A DNA stretch of 13,736 nucleotides, from assembly GCF_959025735.1 (NCBI RefSeq), contig NZ_CAUFJQ010000049.1, positions 1 through 13,736 on the forward strand. The letters are read 5' to 3'. Source of the DNA: an uncultured Streptococcus sp. (GTDB lineage: Bacteria > Bacillota > Bacilli > Lactobacillales > Streptococcaceae). Within the stretch, counting starts at the first letter, position 1; every line of letters starts with the position of its first letter. This document shows positions 1 to 6,538 of the stretch, in pieces. The position numbers were made by a program, and so were the translations under genes. The notes under the pieces were generated by a model. That model saw only the letters and a list, made by a program, of their open reading frames with translations. It had not been told where the DNA came from and ran no database searches.

Positions 1-96
1 AAATCAGCGTAGTAGAGCCCACTCAACCACTGCGTCTTGCTCGAAAATCCAAAAACAATTAAGAGGCTAGGACTTTTGTCCCAGCCTCATTTTTTT
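1..96 (+). repeat. Partial copy of a structured intergenic repeat, cut by the window edge
   Basis: Positions 1-96 match 9495-9589 almost base for base, with a few substitutions and small indels. This is the 3' part (rest of hairpin 2, linker, hairpin 3) of the element seen whole at 9411-9590. Both copies point the same way and lie at a gene 3' end facing a minus-strand gene. No ORF is present. The name of the repeat family is not known to me. Confidence 0.85.
63..96 (+). terminator. Rho-independent terminator at the end of the repeat
   Basis: GAGGCT-A-GGAC (63-73) pairs with GTCC-C-AGCCTC (78-88), giving 10 pairs around one A/C mismatch and a TTTT loop, followed by seven T (90-96). The T run places it as a terminator for a rightward transcript that starts outside the window. 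Read on the minus strand the hairpin is followed by a weaker U-rich stretch, so it may also stop trkH transcription. Confidence 0.75.
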
Positions 97-113
97 ATAA
101 CACTCTCGTTTTA

Positions 114-1553
114 TCAGCGTTTAGACCATGTTTTAGGAAGGAAGAGCAGAATCATTGGATAGATTTCAAGCCGTCCGGCAATCATGGCTAAGGAAAGTAA
201 CAGTTTTGAAATCGGACTAAAGATGGAGAAGGTTTGACCCGTACCAATCATAGGTCCAATATTGTTGAAACAACTAAAGACAGCACTGACAACCGTCATG
301 AAGTTATTGTTGTCTAGACTCACTACAAAGAGTAAGCCGATCGTAATAAAACTGTATATTGTAAAGTACTTGAGGATCTGATGCTGGGTATCCTTATCGA
401 GTACTGTATCGTTAACATGCAAGGTCAAAACGCGATTCGGAGACAAGGTCGAAAGAACCTGATTTTTTGCGATTCGCCATAAGGTCAAGCACCGAATGAC
501 TTTTAGCCCCCCAGCGGTTGAGCCAGCAGACCCACCGATGACCATCAGCATCAAGAGGATGAACTGAGAAAAGAGAGGCCATTTTTCCGTCGTTCCATAA
601 CCAAAACCAGTGGTGGTGATGATATTGGACACTTGGAAGAAGGAAATCTCAAAGCTCTTCGCAACATTGGCATAGAGATGAAGACAATTGTAGGCAATCA
701 AGACACTAGATAGGATAACAATAGTAATATAGGTCCGCAATTCCTCATCTTTAAAGAAGGCCTTGAATTTTCGAATCATGAGGAAGTAGTAGAGGTTAAA
801 GTTAACCCCGAAGACTAAGACCCCGATACTGACCAAATAGGTGATCAAACTACTATTGTAGTGGGCGATCCCATCGTTAAAGACGGTAAAGCCCCCAGTA
901 CCAGCCGTCCCCATGGCGATGACAAAACTATCATACAGGGGCATGCCAGCAAGGAAATAAAGAACCACAAAGAGGAAGAACAAACCCAAGTACAAGAAGT
1001 AGAGAATTTGAGCCGTGCTTTTTAATTTGGAAACGACCTTGCCAAACACTGGACCAGGAACCTCTGCCTTCATGACTTCGAGGTGGCTGTTCTTGTTATT
1101 GTCCATAATCGCAAGGGCAAAGACCAATACTCCCATCCCACCTATCAAGTGGGTAAAACTACGCCAAAAGAGGAGAGAGTGGCTGAGGACACCCACATCA
1201 TCTAAAATCGTTGCCCCTGTTGTTGTAAAGCCGGAGCTGACTTCAAAGAAGGCATCGATAATGTTTGGAATTTGGCCCGAAAAGACAAAGGGAAGGGCAC
1301 CAAAGAAAGACCATAGGATCCAACAAAGTGCTACAATCAGGACTCCTTCCTTAGCATAGATGTGAAAATCCTTAGGTTTGTGAAAACTACCAAGGAGGCC
1401 AAACGCAAGTAGGATGGCCATGGTTGCTCCAATAGAGACAAAGACTTTGGCAGGTTCCCGATAGATTGCAGCGACCACTAGGGGAACGATTAGGAGACCT
1501 GCCTCGATTAAGAGGAGTTTGGATAAGAGGTAACGAATCATGCTTCTATTCAT
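114..1553 (-). CDS. trkH: Trk-type potassium uptake protein TrkH (K+ channel subunit)
   Basis: Membrane pore subunit that imports K+ together with the cytosolic gating protein TrkA. The 479-residue length is normal for the TrkH/KtrB superfamily. All four pore-loop filters are visible: TTTGAT near 110-115, GTAGTGGFT near 215-223, TTTGFGYG near 313-320 and NNIGPMIG near 430-437. The conserved GRLEIYP segment sits near the C-terminus (460-466). Hydrophobic helices alternate along the whole length. The start at 1553 is chosen because AGAGG lies about 8 bases upstream; a second Met four codons in has a poorer site. It begins 5 bases after the trkA stop, so the two genes are almost certainly one operon. 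It could instead be named KtrB, but the full-length two-RCK partner favours Trk. Confidence 0.95.
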   Translation of the reverse strand: MNRSMIRYLLSKLLLIEAGLLIVPLVVAAIYREPAKVFVSIGATMAILLAFGLLGSFHKPKDFHIYAKEGVLIVALCWILWSFFGALPFVFSGQIPNIIDAFFEVSSGFTTTGATILDDVGVLSHSLLFWRSFTHLIGGMGVLVFALAIMDNNKNSHLEVMKAEVPGPVFGKVVSKLKSTAQILYFLYLGLFFLFVVLYFLAGMPLYDSFVIAMGTAGTGGFTVFNDGIAHYNSSLITYLVSIGVLVFGVNFNLYYFLMIRKFKAFFKDEELRTYITIVILSSVLIAYNCLHLYANVAKSFEISFFQVSNIITTTGFGYGTTEKWPLFSQFILLMLMVIGGSAGSTAGGLKVIRCLTLWRIAKNQVLSTLSPNRVLTLHVNDTVLDKDTQHQILKYFTIYSFITIGLLFVVSLDNNNFMTVVSAVFSCFNNIGPMIGTGQTFSIFSPISKLLLSLAMIAGRLEIYPMILLFLPKTWSKR

Positions 1554-1558
1554 CAGGC

Positions 1559-2914
1559 TTACCTCTCAAGTAGATCGTAGATTTTAGTGACATTTTGAAT
1601 CAAGGTGGTCACGATAATCCGATCCCCTACCATCAAACGGTCATCCCCATTCGGGAAAATAGCCTTGCCGTCTCGAATAATGGCAGCGATCAAAACGCCC
1701 TTCTTCAATTTCAATTCAGAGAGAGGATATTGGGTTAGTTTGTTGTCTTCCTTAATTTGAAACTGCAAGGTTTCAATCCGGCCGTTTGCGACATGGTGCA
1801 AGGCTTCTAGGTTTGAAAACTGTGCATTGTAGCGCCCGCGAATAAAGTGCATAATGGTGTCTACAGCGATGCGTTTTGGAGTGACAATACTGGTCATATC
1901 CTGATCGCCAATGATCTCCAACAGACTGGTTCGGTTGACTTTGGTAATGTTCTTTTTGACTCCAACAGAATCCAAGAACATGGAGGTGATGATGTTTTCT
2001 TCATCGACCCCTGTCAAAGTAGCCACAGCATCAAAGTTATTGGCACTCTCTTCTAAAAGAATGTCTTTAGCGGTTCCGTCTCCATGGACGACATAGAGGT
2101 CAGGGAATTCTTGACTAAAGAATTCAGCTCGTTCGCGATTGACCTCAATGACCTTTAGATCGATTTTGCGACGCACATCCTGGAGGATATTGAGCAGATA
2201 GTAGGCAATTTTTCCGGCACCAATCATCATCATGCTCTTAATGACTTGAGGTCGGACATTGTTGTGGAAGAGAACGATCTCGATCCTATTTCCTGTCACG
2301 AAAATCTTGTCTTGAGGTTGCAAAACAAAATCTCCATTTGGAATCGTGAGTTCATTGCCACGCTCGATCGCACAAACAATGACATTTCCGTATTTCTTTC
2401 GGAATTGGGATAGGCTCATATTGCAGAGATTGCTATCTGGCTTGATCTTAAATTCCATCAAGGCAACACGGCCGTTTGCAAAATGCTCCACAGAAAGGGC
2501 ATTTGGGAAGTCAATGATATTAGCAATATAACGAGCTGTCAGCAATTCTGGATTAACAACCAGAGAGAAGCCCAAAATATTTTTTTCCTTGAAGTAGGAA
2601 TTGGAATATTCCGGATTCCGCACCCGAACGATGGTTTCTTTGGCTCCCATTTTTTTAGCTAAAACAGCAGAAACCATGTTCACTTCGTCGTACTCAGTCA
2701 TGGAAATGAAAATATCGCAGTCTTCAACATCTGCTTGCTCCAAGACCTTGAAGTTTGCACCATTTCCTAAAATCCCAATGATATCAAACCGTTTGGTAAT
2801 ATGGTTGAGAACGGATTCGTCTTTTTCGATCAAAATAACATCGTGGTTTTCAGCAACGAGAGAACGACAAAGGGCCGTTCCGACCTTTCCTCCACCAACA
2901 ACAATAATTTTCAT
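1559..2914 (-). CDS. trkA: Trk system potassium uptake protein TrkA (RCK regulatory subunit)
   Basis: Peripheral cytosolic subunit that binds nucleotide and gates TrkH. At 451 residues it is the long, double form with two RCK_N/RCK_C pairs. The first Rossmann fold shows GGGKVG at 7-12 with an acidic residue (E30) after the second strand. The second fold shows GAGKIA at 232-237. RCK_C regions lie near 140-222 and 370-450 and share the repeated phrases FANGRV/VANGRI and PNGD. The start at 2914 has GGAGG (2921-2925) six bases upstream. This is the first gene of the minus-strand operon, with trkH directly after it. Single-domain KtrA/CabP proteins are about half this length, which supports TrkA. 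Confidence 0.95.
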   Translation of the reverse strand: MKIIVVGGGKVGTALCRSLVAENHDVILIEKDESVLNHITKRFDIIGILGNGANFKVLEQADVEDCDIFISMTEYDEVNMVSAVLAKKMGAKETIVRVRNPEYSNSYFKEKNILGFSLVVNPELLTARYIANIIDFPNALSVEHFANGRVALMEFKIKPDSNLCNMSLSQFRKKYGNVIVCAIERGNELTIPNGDFVLQPQDKIFVTGNRIEIVLFHNNVRPQVIKSMMMIGAGKIAYYLLNILQDVRRKIDLKVIEVNRERAEFFSQEFPDLYVVHGDGTAKDILLEESANNFDAVATLTGVDEENIITSMFLDSVGVKKNITKVNRTSLLEIIGDQDMTSIVTPKRIAVDTIMHFIRGRYNAQFSNLEALHHVANGRIETLQFQIKEDNKLTQYPLSELKLKKGVLIAAIIRDGKAIFPNGDDRLMVGDRIIVTTLIQNVTKIYDLLER

Positions 2915-2925
2915 AGATTACCTCC

Positions 2926-2948
2926 AGAGTATGCTTCTATCATACTCT
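2926..2948. promoter_or_regulatory. Perfect 8-bp inverted repeat over the trkA promoter
   Basis: AGAGTATG (2926-2933) and CATACTCT (2941-2948) are exact inverted repeats separated by 7 bp. On the minus strand the right arm contains TATGAT (2944 to 2939), a good -10 for trkA, so the predicted start site lies inside the repeat. No convincing -35 is seen. The layout suits an operator, but the binding protein is unknown. The dyad could also be incidental. Confidence 0.45.
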
Positions 2949-3093
2949 ATTTTCAAGAAAAATTCATCTTTTTTAAGGACTTTCTGGAGGAATCTTACCA
3001 AGTTAAGAACAAGTGGGAAAAATTGTCAAAATAGAAGAATGAGGAGGGATCGAAAACTTTGATAAAGTTTCTTAAAAAAATCTAAAAAAACTA

Positions 3094-3121
3094 TTGACAG
3101 GAGCTTCAAAAGTGATATACT
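3094..3121 (+). promoter_or_regulatory. Strong sigma-A promoter for the trmL leader and trmL
   Basis: A perfect -35 TTGACA (3094-3099) and -10 TATACT (3116-3121) are separated by 16 bp, predicting transcription from about 3128. Immediately upstream, AAACTTT (3054-3060) and AAAGTTT (3064-3070) form a 7-bp inverted repeat in an A-rich stretch that may affect promoter strength. Confidence 0.75.
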
Positions 3122-3127
3122 TAAAAA

Positions 3128-3230
3128 GTACCTTCGTTGATTTACCTCAAACCTGTTGTGAGTTAAGTTAATGAAGCTGTAACCACGCTGTTTGCTGAGC
3201 TTGACTCCGGGCAGTGTGGCTATTTTTTTA
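3128..3230 (+). ncRNA. Two-hairpin leader or small RNA ahead of trmL
   Basis: The predicted transcript folds first into an 18-position stem (3132-3149 with 3159-3176; one mismatch, several G-U pairs) with a 9-nt loop. It then folds into a terminator-like hairpin. The short RNA released by that terminator would be about 100 nt. It has no T-box, riboswitch or ribosomal-leader signature that I recognise, and no convincing leader-peptide ORF. It may be an independent small RNA or an attenuator of trmL. It should be compared with Rfam and with pneumococcal small-RNA lists. Confidence 0.5.
3183..3229 (+). terminator. Terminator or attenuator hairpin upstream of trmL
   Basis: CCACGCTG (3183-3190) pairs with CAGTGTGG (3212-3219), eight pairs with one G-U. 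Inside it a short GAG/CTC helix (3197-3199/3205-3207) is possible. A T-rich run follows (3221-3229). It ends only about 18 bases before the trmL start codon, so trmL expression needs read-through or antitermination. Confidence 0.65.
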
Positions 3231-3247
3231 TCAGAAAGAGATCGAGT

Positions 3248-3790
3248 ATGAATATTGAAGAACTGGACTACCAAGAGTCAGCGGCTCAAAACCACATCGT
3301 CTTGTTCCAACCTCAGATTCCACAAAATACGGGCAATATTGCACGGACCTGTGCGGCAACCAATTCTCCCTTACATATTATTCGTCCCATGGCTTTTCCG
3401 ATCGATGATCGAAAGATGAAGCGAGCAGGACTCGATTACTGGGACAAGCTGGATGTCCGTTTCTATGATAGCTTAGAAGAGTTTATGGAAGCAGCGCGTG
3501 ACGGTCAGGTGCACTTGGTGTCTAAGTTTGCAAATCAGACTTATTCGGACGTTTCTTATCAGGATGGGAAATCCCATTATTTCTTGTTTGGACGCGAGGA
3601 CAAAGGATTGCCGGAAGATTTTATGCGCCAGCACGAGGAGAAGACCATTCGCATTCCGATGAATGACGAGCATGTTCGTAGTTTAAATGTCTCCAATACC
3701 GTCTGCATGATTGTTTATGAGGCACTCCGCCAGCAGGGATTCAAAGGGCTTGAGTTAACACATCGGTATGAACAAGATAAGCTCAAATAG
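3248..3790 (+). CDS. trmL: tRNA (cytidine/uridine(34)-2'-O)-methyltransferase TrmL
   Basis: SPOUT-class (SpoU family) enzyme that methylates the 2'-OH of the wobble nucleotide in the two tRNA-Leu isoacceptors using S-adenosylmethionine. The 180-residue length fits TrmL with a slightly extended N-terminus. Diagnostic segments are QPQIPQNTGNIARTC (motif 1, near 22-36), the LFGREDKG loop (near 113-120), and IRIPMN with the RSLNVSNTVCMIVYEALRQ knot segment near the C-terminus. The first Met is at 3248; the Shine-Dalgarno is weak (GAAAGAG), and the next Met would remove motif 1. It is a monocistronic unit with its own promoter, attenuator-like leader and terminator. Older annotation calls such proteins 'rRNA methylase'. 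Confidence 0.93.
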   Translation: MNIEELDYQESAAQNHIVLFQPQIPQNTGNIARTCAATNSPLHIIRPMAFPIDDRKMKRAGLDYWDKLDVRFYDSLEEFMEAARDGQVHLVSKFANQTYSDVSYQDGKSHYFLFGREDKGLPEDFMRQHEEKTIRIPMNDEHVRSLNVSNTVCMIVYEALRQQGFKGLELTHRYEQDKLK

Positions 3791-3815
3791 CCGATAAAAA
3801 CCAAACATCCGAACG

Positions 3816-3861
3816 ACGTCATCCATGACGTTACAAAAACTTGCCTAGGCAAGTTTTTTTT
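3816..3861 (+). terminator. Terminator after trmL, preceded by a small hairpin
   Basis: AACTTGCC (3838-3845) pairs perfectly with GGCAAGTT (3848-3855) and is followed by a T run to 3861; flanking A/T bases extend the stem. Just upstream ACGTCA-tcca-TGACGT (3816-3831) forms another small hairpin. Confidence 0.8.
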
Positions 3862-3869
3862 GTTATCAT
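3841..3869 (+). promoter_or_regulatory. Possible promoter for the FMN riboswitch-ribU transcript
   Basis: TTGCCT (3841-3846) and TATCAT (3864-3869) are spaced by 17 bp and would start transcription near 3875, the first base of the riboswitch. The -35 lies in the trmL terminator hairpin. The -35 match is modest (4 of 6), so this is tentative. Confidence 0.4.
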
Positions 3870-3874
3870 AAAAA

Positions 3875-4103
3875 GGTCTTCAGGGCAGGGTGAGATTCCC
3901 GACCGGCGGTGACTTTTACTAGGAAATGTTCTTTTCCTTTTATACTTTGTTGCCAAGCTTTGCTTAACGAGAAGTTATGCCTACAGCTTGTCGTATCGTT
4001 TAAAAGAAAAATCTTCATTTCCATACTCTAAAAGAAGTCCGCGAGCGCAAGCTGATGTGGTGTGACTCCACAACCGACAGTATAGTCTGGATGGGAGAAG
4101 ACG
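3875..4103 (+). promoter_or_regulatory. FMN riboswitch (RFN element) controlling ribU
   Basis: The RFN blocks appear in order: GGTCTTC then GGGCAGGG..ATTCCCGACCGGCGGTGA (3875-3912), AGTCCGCGAGCGC (4036-4048), a variable stem with TGTGGTGTGACTCCACA, CCGACAGT (4074-4081), and AGTCTGGATGGGAGAAGAC (4084-4102). P1 pairs 3876-3881 with 4097-4102. FMN binding is known to stabilise P1 and lower expression of riboflavin genes. Unusually, about 100 nt sits between the GGCGGT and CCGCGAG blocks and folds as one long arm (3922-4022). The downstream expression platform is listed separately. Confidence 0.96.
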
Positions 4104-4301
4104 AGAGACGAATAGACTGACAGCTATTCTGATCTGTTTAGAGCTGACGCATAGAGATAAAACGTTAGGTGCTATGATTGACTAACGGTGTTTTCAATGG
4201 GGACCAGCTAAAGTGACTAGAATGTTCTCTAGTTTAAGCTTTGTTTAAATAGTTTAGAGTAGAATGATGGGGTAGACGTCTTTCCAGCTTCTCTAATTTT
4301 T
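4104..4301 (+). promoter_or_regulatory. Expression platform of the FMN riboswitch with candidate terminator
   Basis: About 200 nt without an ORF joins the aptamer to ribU. At its end TAGAG-T-AG (4255-4262) can pair with CT-T-CTCTA (4288-4295) and is followed by five T, a modest terminator. The terminator's 3' arm, CTTCTC (4288-4293), is also complementary to GAGAAG (4095-4100) in the P1 3' strand. AGACG (4106-4110) is complementary to CGTCT (4277-4281). This gives a plausible antiterminator that excludes P1. Smaller hairpins lie between (for example GTTAG 4164-4168 with CTAAC 4182-4186). Confidence 0.55.
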
Positions 4302-4322
4302 AAAAAATTGGAGGAACCTGTT

Positions 4323-4880
4323 ATGACAAATACACGTAAACTGACCCTAGTGGCTGTTTTATCCGCATTATCTTTTATTTTGATGTTCTATCAATTTTCT
4401 TTCTTGATAGATTTCTTCAAAATTGATTTGAGTATCATCGCCATTTTGTTGGCTTTGGTCTTGTTGGATTTTAAAAGTGCTGTTTGGGTGACCTTGATCC
4501 GATCTGTTCTTAAATTAGCTCTTAATAATAAGGGGCTTGAAACTTTGATCGGACTACCAATCAATATCATTGGAGTTCTTGTTTTTGTTCTTGCTTTTGC
4601 ATGGATTTGGAACAAGGAACGGACCCATGGCCGATTTGTCCTGGCTACGATTATTGGAACGATTAGCTTGAGTATCACGATGGTATTGGTGAACTATGTC
4701 TATGCAATCCCTTTGTATGCTCGCTTTATGAACTATGATATTTCGAAAACACTAGGGCTTGTCCACTATTTAGCCGCAATGGTTGCACCCTTTAACCTGA
4801 TCGAAGGAGTGATTTGGGCCATCGCATTTGGATTGATCTACACTCTTTTGCAACCGATTTTGAAAAAATATGAAAAATAA
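4323..4880 (+). CDS. ribU: Riboflavin ECF transporter S-component RibU
   Basis: Membrane substrate-binding subunit that captures riboflavin and works with the shared energising module EcfA-EcfA'-EcfT, which is not encoded here. The product is 185 residues, normal for RibU, with about six hydrophobic helices. The family-like segment FFKIDLSIIAILLA lies near 31-44, and a NYVYAIPLYARF segment lies near the fifth helix. The start at 4323 is preferred over the upstream in-frame TTG (4308) because GGAGG (4310-4314) lies eight bases before it; the longer frame would run through the ribosome-binding site. The FMN riboswitch directly upstream supports riboflavin as substrate. The next gene overlaps its last 11 bases. 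Confidence 0.94.
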   Translation: MTNTRKLTLVAVLSALSFILMFYQFSFLIDFFKIDLSIIAILLALVLLDFKSAVWVTLIRSVLKLALNNKGLETLIGLPINIIGVLVFVLAFAWIWNKERTHGRFVLATIIGTISLSITMVLVNYVYAIPLYARFMNYDISKTLGLVHYLAAMVAPFNLIEGVIWAIAFGLIYTLLQPILKKYEK

Positions 4881-5520
4881 ACAACAACATTGGGCGAAGG
4901 CAAGCTTCGCCCTTCTCATTTTTGTCATTCTCGGGTATGTGATTCGTTTCTACCCGCAACAATTAACTGGTTTTGATAGCGCGCTTCAATCTACTATTCG
5001 AGGCGATCTGCCTGCACCACTGACAGCCTTCTTTACCAAGGTAACCCATGTCATGGATACCAAGATCATTGTCATCTGGGTGGGTCTTTTGCTAGCTGTC
5101 TTTGCCTGTAAGAAATGGTACAGCGAAGCCCTCTTTCTGGGGAGCAATCTGGTATTGACTGGTCTTTTGGTTCTTCTTCTAAAGAATATCTACCAGAGAC
5201 CGAGACCAAGTATTCTTCATCTAGTAGAGGAAAAAGGCTTTTCTTTTCCAAGTGGTCATTCACTGGCGTCTACCCTTGTTTTGGGAAGCTTGATCATCAT
5301 TGTTGGCCAGCATATAAAAAACAAAGCGGCCCGCTATTGCCTTCAAGGCTTGCTGGTTCTGGGAATCGTGACCATTGTGGTTTCCCGCGTTTATGTCGGG
5401 GTCCACTACCCATCAGACGTTCTCGGCAGTATGATTTTGGGTCTTGCTGTCTTACAGTTTGAGTATCCCTTGTATGATCGCTTGCGATTTCAATGGCGCT
5501 TTACAGGCAAGCAAAAATAA
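4870..5520 (+). CDS. PAP2-superfamily membrane phosphatase
   Basis: A 216-residue membrane protein with all three motifs of the type 2 phosphatidic acid phosphatase superfamily: K-x6-RP (K105 to R112-P113), PSGH (127-130) and SR-x5-H-x3-D (S172-R173, H179, D183). The catalytic histidines and acid are therefore intact. About five or six hydrophobic helices surround them, starting with one at 11-29, so the active site probably faces the outside. Known family substrates are lipid phosphates such as undecaprenyl pyrophosphate and phosphatidylglycerol phosphate; the substrate here is unknown. The start overlaps ribU by 11 bp with no clear Shine-Dalgarno, which suggests translational coupling and FMN control. 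A role in releasing riboflavin from FMN outside the cell is only an idea. Confidence 0.9.
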   Translation: MKNKQQHWAKASFALLIFVILGYVIRFYPQQLTGFDSALQSTIRGDLPAPLTAFFTKVTHVMDTKIIVIWVGLLLAVFACKKWYSEALFLGSNLVLTGLLVLLLKNIYQRPRPSILHLVEEKGFSFPSGHSLASTLVLGSLIIIVGQHIKNKAARYCLQGLLVLGIVTIVVSRVYVGVHYPSDVLGSMILGLAVLQFEYPLYDRLRFQWRFTGKQK

Positions 5521-5535
5521 GCATTTAACAACTAG

Positions 5536-5572
5536 GAGTTGAACTCGCGTTTTGAGTTCGACTCTTTTTTTT
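5536..5572 (+). terminator. Terminator after the ribU-PAP2 operon
   Basis: GAGTTGAACTC (5536-5546) pairs with GAGTTCGACTC (5554-5564), eleven pairs including one G-U, with a 7-nt loop and eight T (5565-5572). It is a strong intrinsic terminator. The -35 of the next promoter lies in its loop and 3' arm. Confidence 0.9.
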
Positions 5573-5580
5573 GCTATAAT
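5552..5580 (+). promoter_or_regulatory. Extended -10 promoter for the radical SAM operon
   Basis: TATAAT (5575-5580) is preceded by TG at 5572-5573 (TGnTATAAT), and a partial -35 TTGAGT (5552-5557) lies 17 bp upstream. The predicted start site, 5586-5588, coincides with the ATG of the following gene, so the mRNA may be leaderless. Confidence 0.75.
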
Positions 5581-5587
5581 GAAGGGT

Positions 5588-6538
5588 ATGAAATCCTACA
5601 ATACCTTGAATGATTATTATCGAACCTTATTTGGAGAAAAGACCTTTAAAGTCCCTATTGATGCGGGCTTTGATTGTCCTAATCGAGACGGAACAGTCGC
5701 CCACGGTGGCTGTACTTTTTGTACGGTCTCGGGTTCAGGAGATGCCATTGTGGCCCCAGAAGCTCCAATCCGAGAACAGTTTTACAAAGAGATTGATTTT
5801 ATGCATCGGAAATGGCCAGATGTGAAGAAGTATCTGGTCTATTTTCAAAATTTCACCAATACCCACGATAAAGTGGAAGTCATTCGAGAGCGGTATGAAC
5901 AGGCCATCAATGAACCAGGAGTGGTAGGAATCAACATTGGTACGCGTCCGGATTGTTTACCAGATGAGACCTTGGCCTACCTAGCAGAGCTGACAGAGCG
6001 CATGCATGTGACGATTGAGTTGGGTCTTCAGACGACTTATGAAGCGACTTCTGAATTGATCAATCGGGCCCATAGTTATGATCTCTATGTTGAAACAGTC
6101 AAGCGTATTCGCAAACGGGTCCCCAAGGCAGAGATCGTATCCCATTTGATCAATGGTCTTCCGGGGGAAACGCATGAGATGATGGTGGAAAATGTTCGCC
6201 GTTGTGTGACCGATAATGAAATTGATGGGATCAAGTTGCACCTCTTGCATTTGATGACCAATACACGCATGCAACGAGACTATCATGAAGGAAGACTCCA
6301 ACTCATGAGCCAGGAAGAATATGTCAAGGTCATCTGTGACCAGTTAGAGATTATCCCCAAACACATCGTCATCCACCGGATTACAGGGGATGCGCCTCGT
6401 GATATGCTAATTGGTCCCATGTGGAGCCTCAATAAATGGGAAGTCCTAAACGCTATTGAAACTGAAATGCGTCGTCGTGGAAGTACCCAAGGATGTAAGC
6501 TAGAAGAAAAGGAGAGTGCCAATGCTTCGACCACTTGA
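5588..6538 (+). CDS. TIGR01212/YtqA-type radical SAM protein, probably tRNA wobble modification
   Basis: Cytosolic iron-sulfur radical SAM enzyme of 316 residues. The cluster cysteines take the family-specific form C30-x11-C42-x2-C45 (CPNRDGT then GGCTFC), rather than the usual Cx3Cx2C. NIGTRPDCLP, ELGLQTTYE and INGLPGETHEMM follow as in TIGR01212/YhcC/YtqA proteins, with the family block HIVIHRITGDAPRDMLI near the end. B. subtilis pairs ytqA with ytqB (mnmM), as here. I recall recent work assigning YtqA (MnmL) to the cmnm5U34 to nm5U34 step, which would feed MnmM; that assignment is from memory. The ATG at 5588 is chosen by family N-terminus; upstream in-frame starts (5579, 5552) fall in the promoter. 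It overlaps mnmM by 17 bp. Confidence 0.9.
   Translation: MKSYNTLNDYYRTLFGEKTFKVPIDAGFDCPNRDGTVAHGGCTFCTVSGSGDAIVAPEAPIREQFYKEIDFMHRKWPDVKKYLVYFQNFTNTHDKVEVIRERYEQAINEPGVVGINIGTRPDCLPDETLAYLAELTERMHVTIELGLQTTYEATSELINRAHSYDLYVETVKRIRKRVPKAEIVSHLINGLPGETHEMMVENVRRCVTDNEIDGIKLHLLHLMTNTRMQRDYHEGRLQLMSQEEYVKVICDQLEIIPKHIVIHRITGDAPRDMLIGPMWSLNKWEVLNAIETEMRRRGSTQGCKLEEKESANASTT

Noticed and set aside
3128..3230. T-box or CiaR-controlled csRNA identity for the trmL leader
   Set aside because: There is no T-box AGGGTGGNACCGCG-like motif, and the promoter lacks the TTTAAG-N5-TTTAAG CiaR repeat expected for csRNAs.
3026..3274. 82-codon minus-strand frame across the trmL leader
   Set aside because: It is antisense to a strong promoter and two hairpins, starts inside trmL, and has no recognised similarity. 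RNA structure on the plus strand explains the region better.
4308..4322. Upstream TTG start for ribU
   Set aside because: The extra five codons would be encoded by the Shine-Dalgarno itself (GGAGG 4310-4314). ATG 4323 has ideal spacing.
5552..5587. Upstream TTG (5552) or ATG (5579) as start of the radical SAM gene
   Set aside because: TTG lies in the terminator/-35 region and ATG 5579 overlaps the -10 box, so neither would be in the mRNA from this promoter. The family N-terminus fits ATG 5588.
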